Assembly: GCF_016545825.1 (NCBI RefSeq)
Contig: NC_052614.1
Location: 3,262,630 to 3,326,629, forward strand
DNA length: 64,000 nt
From: Eucalyptus grandis
Lineage: Eukaryota; Streptophyta; Magnoliopsida; Myrtales; Myrtaceae
Reading direction: 5' to 3'
The notes beneath the pieces are model-generated. The model saw only the letters and a program-made list of their open reading frames with translations, had not been told where the DNA came from and did no database searches. The position numbers and the translations under genes were made by a program. Below, piece after piece: positions 36,281 to 53,609 of this stretch; position 1 is the stretch's first letter, and each line of letters begins with the position of its first letter.

Positions 36281-36535
36281 ATGGAGAGAGCCAGCTTGAA
36301 ACGCTCATGGACGATCCTCCTCCTCATGCTAGTTTTAGCTTTTGACTTAGCTTCTCTCCCCACGACAAAGCCAAGAGACCTGGTCCCAAAGGCCGTGGCC
36401 CAGAAGAAGGCGGAGCGACACATTTTCACCACCGGATCTTGCCTTGAACCCCCGTTCCACCGTTTGGACATGGCGGCCACCACAACAATTGAGGCTTGTC
36501 GCCGCCGTTCGATGATTAAGGCGGCCATTTTTTAA
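36281..36535 (+). CDS. Second secreted-peptide gene copy, diverged C-terminus
   Basis: An 84-residue protein whose first 35 residues match the 35020 gene: MERASLKRSWTILLLMLVLA signal peptide, then ASLPTTKPRDL. After that a one-base deletion relative to the first copy (9 versus 10 bases between GACCT and GGCC near 36380-36395) puts the rest in a different frame. It reads KKAERHIFTTGSC, then EPPFHR, and ends MIKAAIF. The CLE-like frame here would read GPEEGGATHFHHRILP and hit a stop. So this copy encodes a signal peptide plus an unrelated tail, or the base count is wrong. The ATG at 36281 is chosen because it aligns with the start of the first copy; an upstream in-frame ATG at 36167 precedes the TATA box. 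It may be a pseudogene. Confidence 0.5.
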   Translation: MERASLKRSWTILLLMLVLAFDLASLPTTKPRDLVPKAVAQKKAERHIFTTGSCLEPPFHRLDMAATTTIEACRRRSMIKAAIF

Positions 36536-36624
36536 TGTGTGGTCCTCCTTGCAATTGTAGTTCATGTTTCCGAACGCAACACTTTTTTATTTTTTCTGTT
36601 ACCAAGCTGATAAAAATAAATCAA

Positions 36625-36740
36625 TTAAAAAGAGAGCTTCTCAAAACGATGAAAAGCAAGCCAAGAGGCAAGTTATCCAAATACCTTCCTGTAATGAATC
36701 AAGAAATTGTCTGATCAGTTATGAACCTATTATACGAATA
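36625..36740 (+). repeat. Truncated start of a third duplication unit
   Basis: GAGAGCTTCTCAAAACGATG, then GAAAAGCAAGCCAAGAGGCAAG, aligns with the first about 110 bases of units 1 and 2. Homology stops before the promoter and gene. The hAT-like element begins about 40 bases further on. Confidence 0.6.
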
Positions 36741-36777
36741 TTAATTTAGTTCTAAAAGAACCCGCATCATCAAAGAG

Positions 36778-37861
36778 TAGGGGTGGCAAAATGGGTCCAT
36801 AACCCCCTTTCTGGCTCATATTTTGCACTAATGAGTTATATGTGGCTCATATTTTTCAACCATTCATCACCCATCTCCATTGCTTGCCCCCGCCGCTCGC
36901 CCTGAAATGCCTCCGCCGCTGGCCTTCGCGACTTGCTTTTGAGCCGCCTTCGCCACTCCCCGAAGGTCGACGAGCTTCAGCATCACCTCGTGAAAATCCA
37001 GCTCCCGAATGTCGATTTTTGCCTCAACAGCGCTCCTCGATGCGTGAGTCCATGCCGTACCCCTTAACCTTCGCGGGTTGCTCGTGGCATTAGCCTTGTT
37101 GACGCCTGCTTCGTTTTTGCTCATTTGAATCACTGAATGGACACAAGGGCTTTGAGTGCTTTGATTCTGCCGTTTTCTCTTGCTTCGCTTGACAATTTTT
37201 GTTCGATATGTTTTTTGATGTCCGTGTCGTCCTTTGTTGGAGTTTTCCTTTGGCTTTGTGGTGTTGTTAGTTAAGTAGGATGCAATCGGTTTTTGCGGCT
37301 TAGTAGGCTCTCACGTTTTCATGGTCTTTCACTGAGATTGTTATTGACAGAGAGAGTCATTGTTGTAGACATGAGACTTGGTTTTGCTCTTTGTTTATTT
37401 GTGCGTTAGTCGATTCAGCTACTGCTGAGAGATGCCGAACTTTAAAACACTTTGGAGTAACGCACCTAATGTGCACTTTTGAGATCCATTTCTTCTACTG
37501 TACTTTCTAGTTGCATTGTATATCATTTATTATTCTAATTCCATATTGTATTGTGTTTGAATTCAAAGTCCTTTTCTTTGCGTTTGCCCCTAATCTCATG
37601 CACTTGCATACAGTAACTTTTCATAGGTTCTTATGATCATCAGTTTGATCCTTGAAGACCTCCAAAATGTTCGTAGAATTAGACCGCATCTTGAGTGGGT
37701 GTTGGTTTTGCAAAATGGGTTAAATGATGGGTTGCTAATAATCTATTTTCTTGAGATTTATTTTTTCTTAACTCATTTGTAACCCATTTAAAAATAAAAG
37801 AGCTACCCACATAAAATTGGGCTCATTAAATCCAAGTTGTAAAATGGGTTTATCCACCCTA
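36778..37861. mobile_element. hAT-like non-autonomous element
   Basis: The left end reads TAGGGGTGGCAAAATGGGTC. The right end, on the other strand, reads TTAGGGTGGATAAACCCATT then TTACAA. Imperfect short inverted repeats with the GGGGTGGCAAAATGGGT signature are typical of plant hAT relatives. No transposase is encoded. The interior at about 36880-37130 is GC-rich and open on the minus strand (containing KIDIRELDFHEVMLKLVDLRG), which could be a captured host gene fragment. No clear 8-base target duplication was found. Confidence 0.6.
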
Positions 37862-38722
37862 ATATTTTTATAAATATATTTTCTTGGTCAAGTTTTTTAT
37901 AAATATTTCAATTTATAGGTTTTTACATTTTTTATTTTATTTACTCTCTTTTAATTATTTAAGTTACTTTTTTATTTTGATTTGATGTTTTTATTCAATT
38001 AGCATAGAGCCTAAAGTGAGTATGGATTTTCCTAGAATATTAATGGATTTTAACAATACGAGTGAGATGAGTCGAGATTAAGTCATTAAATGTACACTAC
38101 ATAAATATGGATCAAAATGAGTTAAATGAAGAATTAATAATAAAAATTTGTTTTTTTTTCGACCATTTTCGATTTGACCCAAACTAGACTCAATCTACCC
38201 ATTAGACGGGTTAAAATATCGATTAAAAAATAAAAGAAACAAAAAAATAACCATCTGTATATTTTAGATCCGATTTTACTCGCGTCTTTCTAGAAAAAAT
38301 TATTCGTGAATTTTTTCTATTTAATCTCGATGTCTACTTTTGCAAAGATAATGGGGAAAATGAAATGAAAACATTCCCATCAGATTTTTACCAAGATGTC
38401 TGCTTTTGCAAAGATAATGAAAAATGAAAAAGAAATCAGATTCCAAGAATTGAAAAATGAAAAAGAAATCAGAGAGATAGAGAGAGAGATTTTTTTTTTT
38501 TAATTTCTTTTTTTGGGGGGAAATGGAGGGAATTGCATAGGGCCGCCCAAGAAAAACCGCCACTCTTAAAAAGCTGCAGAGAGAGAGAGAGTAAAATGGA
38601 GGGAAGTTTTGGACTTGTCGTGGCGCGCTTCTCTCTCTCTCTCTTCTCTCTCTTCTCTGTCTCTCTGCAACTCTGCGTGTCGTGGGAGGAGAAGGAAGGG
38701 AAGGGGCGAGTTTACCTCTGCA
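37862..38722. other. Spacer and WDR76 promoter region
   Basis: AT-rich DNA with another patch of CCCATTAGACGGGTTAAAAT near 38195, similar in word content to the hAT-like element. A duplicated block TCTGCTTTTGCAAAGATAATG occurs at about 38332 and 38397, with GAAAAATGAAAAAGAAATCAGA repeated around 38425 and 38453. GAGAGA and CTCTCT runs (38474-38500, 38578-38592, 38629-38665) form the purine/pyrimidine-rich leader of the WD40 gene. Confidence 0.55.
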
Positions 38723-41700
38723 ATGGCGACCCAGGAGCTGACCGAGTACGAGCGCAAGAGGCTCGAGAACATCAGGCGGAACGACCAGATGATGGCCGCC
38801 CACTCCAAGCTCCACTCCATCGCCTCCCATCTCTCCTCTTCCTCCAAGCGCCAAAAGTACTCTCTCTCTTTCTCTCTCATCGTTTTTTGAGCGATTTCTC
38901 GGGTACCCTGTTGCTGGTCTGCTCTGTTCGTGCGTGATGTGTGGGTGTTTCTGTTGGTGCCAGGATCGAGAGCAAGGCCAGGACCTCCGCGGCCAAGACG
39001 TACAGAAAGCCTAAGGACGAGGCGCCGCTCGTCATCCGGCGCTCCCTCCGCACCAGAGGGATGCCGCCGGACTCCGCCGGCCTCGAGGGCGACTTCGACG
39101 AAGCCGCCGCCCCCCTGGAGCCCTAGAGTCGAAGCCCGAGTTCTCGCCCCGGAAGTTGGGGCCTTTCTCGATGGGCGACGCGTACGACGGTTCGCGGTCC
39201 GGGGACGCGTTCGTTCGGGCCGTGCGGCAGGTCTCGAAGAAACCCGAGATGGCGGGTTCGGCGGGAGAGGAAAGTGGTGGAGTTGAGGGGTGTGAAGACG
39301 AGATTTTGAGAGATTCGGTCGCGGGTGTGAACGAACGCTCGATGGGTTGTGGAGACATCAAGACCGAGGATTCATCGGAGGTCGTTAGTACAGTGAAAAT
39401 GGAGGACTCTTCGGGTTATGGAATGAAGAGAGAAGGTGTCGATGATTCCTTGAAGTTCGTTAGTTCTTTGACACTGGAAGAGGAGAATGTAGCTAGAGTC
39501 GTTCCTGGAAGGGCAATGGTGGTGAAATTCTTCCCTACCACCGAAATGAGAATGGTGGCTGTCGGAAACAAGTATGGAAATGTTGGGTTTTGGAATATGA
39601 ATCCCAAGGAAGAGGAGGGAGATGGAATATACTTGTACCGCCCACATTCCGGTCCAATTGGAGGGATTTCAATCCAACCACATAACATTGGAAAGGTACT
39701 TCTGCTGCTTTGGTTCACCAATTGTCAGTATCGGTTTATCCATTTCTTCTAGGTATTATGTTGAATTACCGATAATTGCCTTGACTAGCCTAATGTTAAT
39801 TGAAAAGCACCTTTCTGAGGTGCAGGAATGTGGATACGTGATTGGAACGAATGCAGGAATTCGTGTTTACGTGCTTCTTGCTGACCATGAATTCTATTAC
39901 GATCAGTTTCCTGTCAGCCAGTCGGATTCAATGTTTGATTATTGAATTATTGCCGATTGTATTTTTGAACTGTCAGCATGATGACCTGTTTAGTGCCTCT
40001 TATGCGTTTCTCTTATATATTCTCAACATCTGGAAACTTTATTTCCTCACTAACCTGAGAAAAGAAATGAAACTGAATTCAAATTTGAAAGATTATCAGA
40101 TTTGTCAAAGTACTGATAGGCTGTATAGGAACTTTATCTGCTGTTGTTTGATTCAACTTTTCTAACTTGATGAAAATTATATATGCTATACACATGTCGA
40201 AGCATATATGATACTTGTGTGAACCATGAGTTCTGCAAGAAAGGCAACCATACCAAGTTCTTATAACCACTGTGCATGGTAATGATCTTGATAAGTACGT
40301 TCTAGCTTGGTTTCCAATCTATGTAATTCATGTATGTTGAGTTGTGTGGCACATATGCTCTTAAAAGAATTTATGATGGTTGATCTTTTGTTCAGATTTT
40401 AACCTGCTGCTATAATGGATTTGTCCGCATGATGGATGTCGAGAAAGAGATATTTGATTTGGTACATGCAAGTGATGATGCTATCTTTTCTCTCTCTCAA
40501 CGACCCAATGATGGAAGCTGCTTGTATTTTGGTGAGGGTCGTGGTGGATTAAATATCTGGGATCTGCGGGTTGGAAAATCCACTGCTTTTTGGGCTCTGC
40601 ATGAAGATAGAATCAACACCATCGACTTTAAATCGCAAGATTGCTTTGTCTTTGCAACAAGCTCTTCAGAAGGCACTGCTCGTATTTGGGATTTGAGGAG
40701 AATGGGTTCAAAGAGTCTAAAGGTTATTGAACATGAAAGGGCTGTGCATTCTGCTTATTTTTCTCCTTCTGGTAGCTGCCTTGCAACGACAAGGTCAGTT
40801 GCAATATCTTCATAGGATGGAATAATAATGTGGACTTATGCGTGGTTGTTAAAAGTTTGATTGTGTCTTATATATTGTACTTTGAGTGGACTACCGAGTC
40901 CTTTTCAGAATCCTTTGGTGTTTTAAGGTTATCTTGGTTATTTTTTATAAGATAGTTGGCTTGTTCATGCAGTTTTGACAACACAATATGTATAGCAAGT
41001 GGGGACAATTTTGAGAAGACTTCTCACATCTCCCACAATAACCAGACGAGTAGATGGATCTCCTCTTTCAGGTATGAATTGTTTAGGATATACTCAAGTT
41101 AAAATGCTTACAGAAAGTTTCGGATGCTATTATATCTTGACCAAAGTTAATGTTTTGTTATCATCACTGCAATTGGGTAATCTGGAGACTTGTGCACTCG
41201 AGCATCACATGTTAATGATATCTTTCATGAGCATCTGAAAGTGCCTTGAAACTCGATCATTGGCAAGTCAGGATCGTTATGTTTGTTTAGTGGCACCAGA
41301 ATGATTACCAGCCGGGTTCTGTCATGAAATCTGAGCTTTAGGTTAGAAATTTATGAGCAAATAAAATGGCATGTTGATATAGAGGAGCTTCTTGTTGGTG
41401 AAGTGTCAGGTTTGTTATTAAGAACAATGTCTGAATTTTAACGGTGTTTTAACAATCACTCAGTGAATAAATGCTACTGCTACCTTATCAGAATCCATTT
41501 ACATGATAAGGGCTGTGATCTTTTCCTGTTCAGAATATTTTCACTGGATGAGTAGACTTCATAGCTTATAAATATGCATAGATATTAATGGTACCTTCCA
41601 GGGCCTAGGTTTTTATTAGTTTTTTCAAGTATTTGTATCTATTTATGTCCAGCTTCTCCATGTTCTGTGTAGTTAACATTTTTTTATTTCCACCATTCAA

Positions 41701-42068
41701 CACTAGAGCTACAGCTGTTGTATGTTTGAGTTAATTTAAGTACCCTGATAGTCTTGGGTTCATCTGCGCCTACTGCTTTAATTGTACAAGGAAAACTTTA
41801 CTGGTACATATGAGCATTAGATGACTTGACATCTCATTTTCTTTCTGGGAGCAGAGCAATTTGGGGCTGGGATGATTCATATATCTTCATTGGCAATACG
41901 AAGAGAGCTGTTGATGTTGTCTCTACGACGCAAAGAAAAACTGTCATGAGTTTGCAGAGTCCATACATGTCTGCAATCCCATGCAGGTTTGATGCACATC
42001 TGCTTGAGGTTGGGGTGCTTGCGGGAGCTACTGGTGGTGGTCAGGTTTATACCTGGACATCTCCGTAG
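38723..42068 (+). CDS. WDR76: WD40-repeat protein, WDR76/CMR1 (DNA damage-binding) family
   Basis: Nuclear WD40 propeller protein related to vertebrate WDR76 and yeast Cmr1, which bind chromatin and take part in DNA-damage and replication-stress responses. Five exons: 38723-38856, 38964-39695, 40396-40793, 40973-41071, 41855-42068, all GT-AG. The N-terminus begins MATQELTEYERKRLENIRRN, the conserved ELTxYEKxRLxNIxxN opening of this family. A basic and acidic linker follows, then the propeller: MVAVGNKYGNVGFWN, HSGPIGGISIQPHN, GRGGLNIWDLR, SSSEGTARIWDLR, HSAYFSPSGSCLATT and the family-specific AIWGWDDSYIFIGN near the end. It stops at YTWTSP. The five exons total 1577 bases; one C missing in a CCCC run near 39123 explains the stop there, and restoring it gives 526 codons. 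Convergent with the FAD oxidoreductase gene. Confidence 0.9.
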
Positions 42069-42937
42069 GTGGCAAATTACTACAATCCTCGTCAGTTTGT
42101 CCAGTTAAGATCTGGTGCATTACTTGTAAAATGTCACAGTTTTCGTGATTTGGCTGTTGACAATTTTTTGGCACTAGAAGGCTCTGTTTGTCTGTCTCAC
42201 TCCCTCTGGGAGTCTGGTTTTGCTCAAATGTGTTCCGAGCCTTGCCAGCTTGACTCTGCGTAAGTCAATGAGAAATGTATTTTCAATGGCCATCCTCAGA
42301 ATGGTATGTAGGGAAGCTTTTGGTTTTGCCAACGTACTGCATGTAAGTTCTATGCCTTGGAGAGGCCTAGTGGAATGTTGAATTCAATCTTCGTGCAGTC
42401 AAGAGACCTGCTTCAAAATTCTTTTCTTTAGAGAGGAGCGTATCTTTGAATCCACTTCAGGACGGAGTGGAAAAGAGATTCCCATGAAGTTACTGGGTTG
42501 GTCTCACAACAGAACAAATGATTATATAATATATCAGTAAGTCCACTTTGTGACTTATGGTTAAACCAACATGTTGCAATCTACACTAAAACTCGGATCT
42601 TTTACCCGCTCTCAAATTGATGAAAGCATGTTAGAACGCACGCGTGTTAATAGCCGGATTTAGTAATGCGCTTGGCAACTCCTTATGTTCCCAAAGGTTC
42701 AGAAGCATCGCTAGTACCATGTGATCTACACTACATCTCTCGTGACCTTCATAAATTTCTTAATCTTTTTTCGGTTGAACCGTTTCTACATAAATTCAGT
42801 AGCTGCTTTGTGGACAAAATGGTAGAGCAGATACAACTGAACTAGATCTTAAAGAGTCAGCCTAATTGTTGCAGCATGTTCAGACACATTCAGAATGAAA
42901 ATATGGGAAGACGTTAGTTATCCCTAAAGCAATGATT
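42069..42937. other. Convergent intergenic region
   Basis: About 870 bases between two 3' ends. It should hold the 3' UTRs and polyadenylation sites of both genes. No open frame of note or repeat. Confidence 0.5.
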
Positions 42938-45900
42938 TTATCTCTTCCAAGAAGTCAGTTCTACAGGTAGCAAAGTTTCATCATTGAAAAGAACAGCTTG
43001 TGCCATGAGTTTACCCAGCAAACCATGGTACAACAGACCTCTGGCACCAAGCCCTCCAAAAAACCAATATTTACAAGAATGATTCCCAACCACCAAATCA
43101 TCTATTCTACCGAGAACTGGAAGTGAGCCAAAGGAAGTGAGTGGCGGCATTGCCCTTATGCCTGCCTTAGCTCCAACAAAAGACCAGTCCTTGATTTTCG
43201 GGTAAATGGCAGAAGCCTTTGGTAAAAGTTGTTTAAGTGCTGTCGAAGCTTCCTCTGCTGATACACCTGACGAATAGTTTCTTGACTTCCACTCCCATGT
43301 GGAGCCTACAAGTATATCTCGGGGTCCCTGAACAGCAAGCCATGCATCGGACAGGATTGAGGGGCTGTGATCTGGATAAGTTTCTCTGGAGAAAAGCATC
43401 ACGATTAGGTGACTTTTTATTTTTCAGTAAAGGAAAAGAGTCACCAAAAAGACAAGCGAGCATAAATACTTTGATGTAGATAGACAGCCAGCGAAAATGA
43501 CAACCAAAATAGCATGCTAAGTGAAAATCCTCATCTTCCCCAGTGATCCATATCTTTTTGATAATGGTGGGGACAATAAAGCCAGCCATAAAGCTTTCTG
43601 CATCACATTGATACAAGACAAAAGGGATATGGCCCTTACCCAACATCATCAGGTAGCTGCAAATGAGCGATGACTCCTCTGCACGTCCTAAGGGGAAGTC
43701 TTCCAGAGAGCTCGGGGAGGAGGTCTGCTTTGGCCCCTAGACAAACTATTACAGCATCATATTCTCCTGAATTGTCACAAATTCAATTTTAAAAAAAAAA
43801 AAAAAAGTCAGCAATACATATTTGCTAGGTGATTTTCTAGCATAACCAACTTTTCTATTTGATTATCAAAATTGAATATCTAACCTATTGACAAGGTAAC
43901 CTGGAATACCTTCAAAATCAGAAAGTCTGTCAATTGATTTCTTGTGCATGTAAAGCTCTTTTCCTCCAAAGCTTGAGGTTGACATCTCTTCTATTAAATC
44001 TTGACAAGCCAAGAAAAGTGCCTAGTAAACTTAATTCAATGTAAATGACAATTAGGGAAGAAACAATAGAAGGAAAGATTAATTCTCGATGGTCAATACC
44101 AACCTGAAGATAGCACAAAGGATGGATATTCACTGCCTCAGGCATATGGAAGACAGAGTTAAAAGGTACTTTTATGTTAGGCACCAGAGCTTCTGCAGCA
44201 TCCTTGTCAATTGACTCTATTTTACAAAAGGGAAGGCAATTTTGTGCATTCTGAACATGAACGAAGCACCTAGATCACAATATAATCCACTAACAAAAAA
44301 TTCTAGCATGGTGATCAAAAAATTACATTTGTCAATATATCCAGGTGTTTTGCATCCATTGCTGGTCTTAAGATGCCCCTGCAGTAAACGCCATATGAAA
44401 CATTAACCAGCATTAAAACCCAATACAAAGAAATTGAAAAAGCCTAATACAGAAGGTCCTAGACCACAAGAAGAAAATGGAGTAAAAGGGAGTTACTAGA
44501 AAGTTATAGCAGAAGGAAATGTGGAAAGGTTAAAAGGTATACTTAGGCACAAGAAACAGGTGAGATTGACAGTTCAATGTATGATAGCAGAAGAATATAT
44601 AAAGACAAAGTCCTCTAATACACAGCATAGCCAATGCCTATAAAGCATTTCGACATTGAAACCAAGAGTCAACCTCAATTATGGACAAGTCCTAATGGTG
44701 AAAGACAGTCCAATGCCAGCAAAAGAAAGAACAGAAGTATGATTATAAAATAGGGTACCTTCTCCTAATAATACTTTCACCTAAATTCCACTCAAGCTCC
44801 ACGTTTTGAGAATTTGAATTCCTCTTATCCACCACTCTTTCAGCAATATTTAGAAGCTTGAGACACTCTTTCCAACATTCTGCACCCCGCCAAAGAAGTT
44901 TTACTGCAAATCATAGAAAATCAGTTTATCTGCCCAATCAAATTTAGAGCCCCAATGAGAGGCTCCAATAACAAAAGCCATCAGTCAGACTGGTGGTAGG
45001 GGAGGTGATGAGGACCTTTGGGTGAATACGGGTGAAGAAGTCCTCCAGCAATTCCAGATGCACCACCACCAATGCCACTTTCGTCATATATGTCAATTCT
45101 TAGATGCAACTTTTCCGGGCTGTGCTGCAAAAGTAAATTCCAAACCATGAACAAATTATAAAGAGCAATTCTAGGTCTGATCAACATCAAAAGTACCACC
45201 AAGCATATGTTAAAACAAATAAGCCGTACAAAATAACAGAGCCAAACAATATATGTAAAAACTGCCGGGCACAAATGAGGATTGTAAAATCTGAATCTTC
45301 AAAAAAAAGCCTATATTAAAATTACAAAGTGGCAATGCACTTCGAATGCTAGGAGCCATAGACTGTCACTCCCAATGAAAAAGTAGAATCAAGCAGATAA
45401 CAAAGACACGCCAGTGAGGGGAAAGTAAAGGAGAAACGTAGTTCAGCTAAAATATCAAGTCCCTGAGGAGTTAACATCTTGCTATCAATCGATAGTTCTA
45501 CACAAAGAACTAGTTTTCCATGCTTCCCCATATCAGCGCAAAAGACATCATCCACCAGGAGTCACCCCTCATGGATTCATACTCACAAACATCAATTTGG
45601 TCAGACTAAGCACAGCCTCCTCCCAGTCCAACTTCAGCCTAGATTCTCAAACTAGCCATTAACAAGCTCTCGGGGCATCCATGCCATATCTAACAAAATC
45701 AGCTGCATTTTGAAGCATACCAAAAGAAACCTTCCGCAGCATGCACAGCAGCATTCCTGCTCCATCGCAGGAGCTCAGTGTTTAATCACCTCAGCGGAAC
45801 CAGACTAAGATAACCGACAAGTCCCTATTCTTTAGTCTTTTCAATTCTCTACTTTGTGCATGATATCTGCAAGAGCATAATGAACAGAGAGCAATAGGGT

Positions 45901-46215
45901 ACCCGCAAAAGATGCCAGGCGACGGAGAGTCCAGCAAAGCCAGCACCGAGCACGGCGTATCTGCATTGAACACAAAAGACGAAGAATAAAAATCACTTTT
46001 TTCCCATAGAAACGAGCGACCCACCATTCAATTTCATGGCTTTGAGTAGTGGGAAGTGGGAATGAGAAGCAGCACCTCAGAGGACGTTCGGCGAGAGGGT
46101 AGTGATGGGTAGAGAGAGACGCCATGGAAGGGGAGGCTCTCCTTCTGGTTCGGCGGCGTGGAGCATAGCAGGGGGGAGGGACAGCCGGTCTAGGAGGAAG
46201 AAGGAGCAGTTTCAT
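42938..46215 (-). CDS. FAD-dependent oxidoreductase (DAO/MnmC-C-like)
   Basis: Flavoprotein of the D-amino-acid-oxidase fold, as in the C-terminal half of bacterial MnmC; the plant substrate is not known to me. Nine exons on minus: 46215-46076, 45960-45903, 45124-45016, 44903-44759, 44378-44327, 44250-44104, 44021-43910, 43766-43640, 43385-42938. After a basic, proline-rich N-terminus that could be an organelle transit peptide, the dinucleotide-binding motif reads YAVLGAGFAGLSVAWHLL. Next come DIYDESGIGGGASGIAGGLL, with the GGASG.AGGL/HP flavin-contact region, VNIHPLCYLQ, YDAVIVCLGAK, and a C-terminal GPRDILVGSTWEW and YWFFGGLGARGLLYHG. No frameshift is needed in any exon. An internal ATG at 46125 (MASLSTHHYP) is an alternative start. 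The initial exon-to-exon joins keep frame exactly. Confidence 0.85.
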
Positions 46216-47780
46216 AGTAAACGAGCGACGCAACAAGGACAAATTGATGATGAGGGGACACAAAATGTACCTTATAATCTGCAAAATATTTTCGGACCAA
46301 AAAAAAAAAAAATACAACATAGTTTTTTTTTTATTTACAAATGCTTACGAATATAAAGATAATTTACAGCCATAAGACTTATTTTACATATACGTGATAT
46401 AAATTAAGGACACCATTTTCGAATTTATAATGCAATAACGTATGCTACTAAGATTAGATTTGGTTAGCAATTCGCTGAAAAGAAGTATAATCACAATTTT
46501 TGAGAATTAGCGTTCGCTCAGTTTATTAATTAAGAAATTAATTAGTACCCCCGAATGAGCACCTAAAGAGGTCTTACTACTTTCAAGGTAGATTACTTTT
46601 TTGAAGACTAAAAAGAAGAAAAGAAAATACTACTTTCAAAGGTAATTATTCCAGTACGTGTATAAATTATTTCTCTTGACTGATGTTATTGCTTTGAAGA
46701 TATCTTTACTACCTTACATTATTGTAGAAAATTTAAAATTGCGAGAAGCAATTTACTACCTCAAAAGGAGATACTTACTAAGGATATTACAACATATTAA
46801 TCACATAAGTCTTTAGTTTTGATTGAACCTTTAGGTTATACTTTCCTTTTTTTTCTAAGATTAATTAGTTTAGCTAGAGTGCGTAATGTTACACTTAGTG
46901 ATTTGCTAAGAGTATATTAAATTAACTCAAACAATCGTAATCGATAAAACCTCAAATTAGTAATTGACCTGAAGTTATGGTAAATCGGCTAAATTCATTG
47001 TAATCAAGCTGTACTGATCTTTAGTAATAATTTACAAAGTATAGTATCATTTCATAACTTAAGGATGCCATCGCTAATAATTCTTCTGTAACTTTTTTTT
47101 TCCCGATTAGTCGTAACTCGATCATTGATTGGGGTTAGTAATTTTTCATCATTGATAATAACTTCTTCATAAGATTATGATGGAATCACTTGGTAATTAC
47201 CCCACGATACTGTAATTTTCTTAAGTACATCAAACCTTATAGTTCTTAGTAACCTCTTAAACATTGTAATTTATTAATTCTTCAATCTTCAGATTGCTGT
47301 GAAGGAAAGCCTATAAGCTGCTTTAGATTCAAATGATAATCTGAGCCGTCCAATTATGAGGAGATTGCAGAGCTCGAGCTCACTAAACTCGCGGTAAATC
47401 AGTAATGCTTAGTGACTTCCCTGCCAACTGCACCACAATAATGTATTGAAGGGCTAAAATTGAAAGCATTCACCGAAGATACTCCATGTGAAGCTCTGTT
47501 CTCACCCGACATTTGACTTGAAATATAAAACAATTTACACATTTTGACTCCTACAAAATCTAATTCTCAAGCTCCAATTGAAATAACATCTAATAGTGAG
47601 TAAGCATACATGCTCGACAATTCAGGACATTAATATTTAACGACCACCCATGCCATTAATCGCACCAGATGCAGCATTTGCTATGTTTGCTGCCTGCAGT
47701 GTTGGCTAATTATACCCCACCACGTTGCCGTCGTAAGTTTCCATTAAGCTACTCGCCGATGGCATGTACTCTTCAACATA
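46216..47780. other. Intergenic spacer
   Basis: AT-rich DNA between the FAD gene promoter and the 3' end of MCM5. A 13-base A run and AT-rich block occur near 46299-46330. Bases 47280-47780 probably include the MCM5 3' UTR. No gene or structured repeat seen. Confidence 0.5.
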
Positions 47781-53526
<5,746 letters not shown>

Positions 53527-53576
53527 CTTCGCCTGCTCCGAGCGGACACGATCGATCGATCGGTTTCTCTCTCTAT

Positions 53577-53609
<33 letters not shown>
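53577..53609. repeat. (CT)n microsatellite in the MCM5 leader
   Basis: About 30 bases of CT repeats on the plus strand (GA on the coding strand), 50 bases upstream of the MCM5 start codon. Confidence 0.85.

Larger units (their letters stand above)
35690..36560 (+). repeat. Tandem duplication unit 2
   Basis: Second unit, homologous to 34398-35445 from GATCTTCTCAAG through the peptide gene. The block ATTTTCTATAACAAATTGTG at about 35758 matches ACTTCTCTATAACAAATTGCG at about 34469. A minor open frame at 35687-35887 lies inside the duplicated promoter block and is unlikely to be a gene. Confidence 0.75.

Noticed and set aside
38321..38937. Long frames on both strands around the WDR76 start
   Set aside because: They translate GA/CT microsatellites and the antisense of exon 1.
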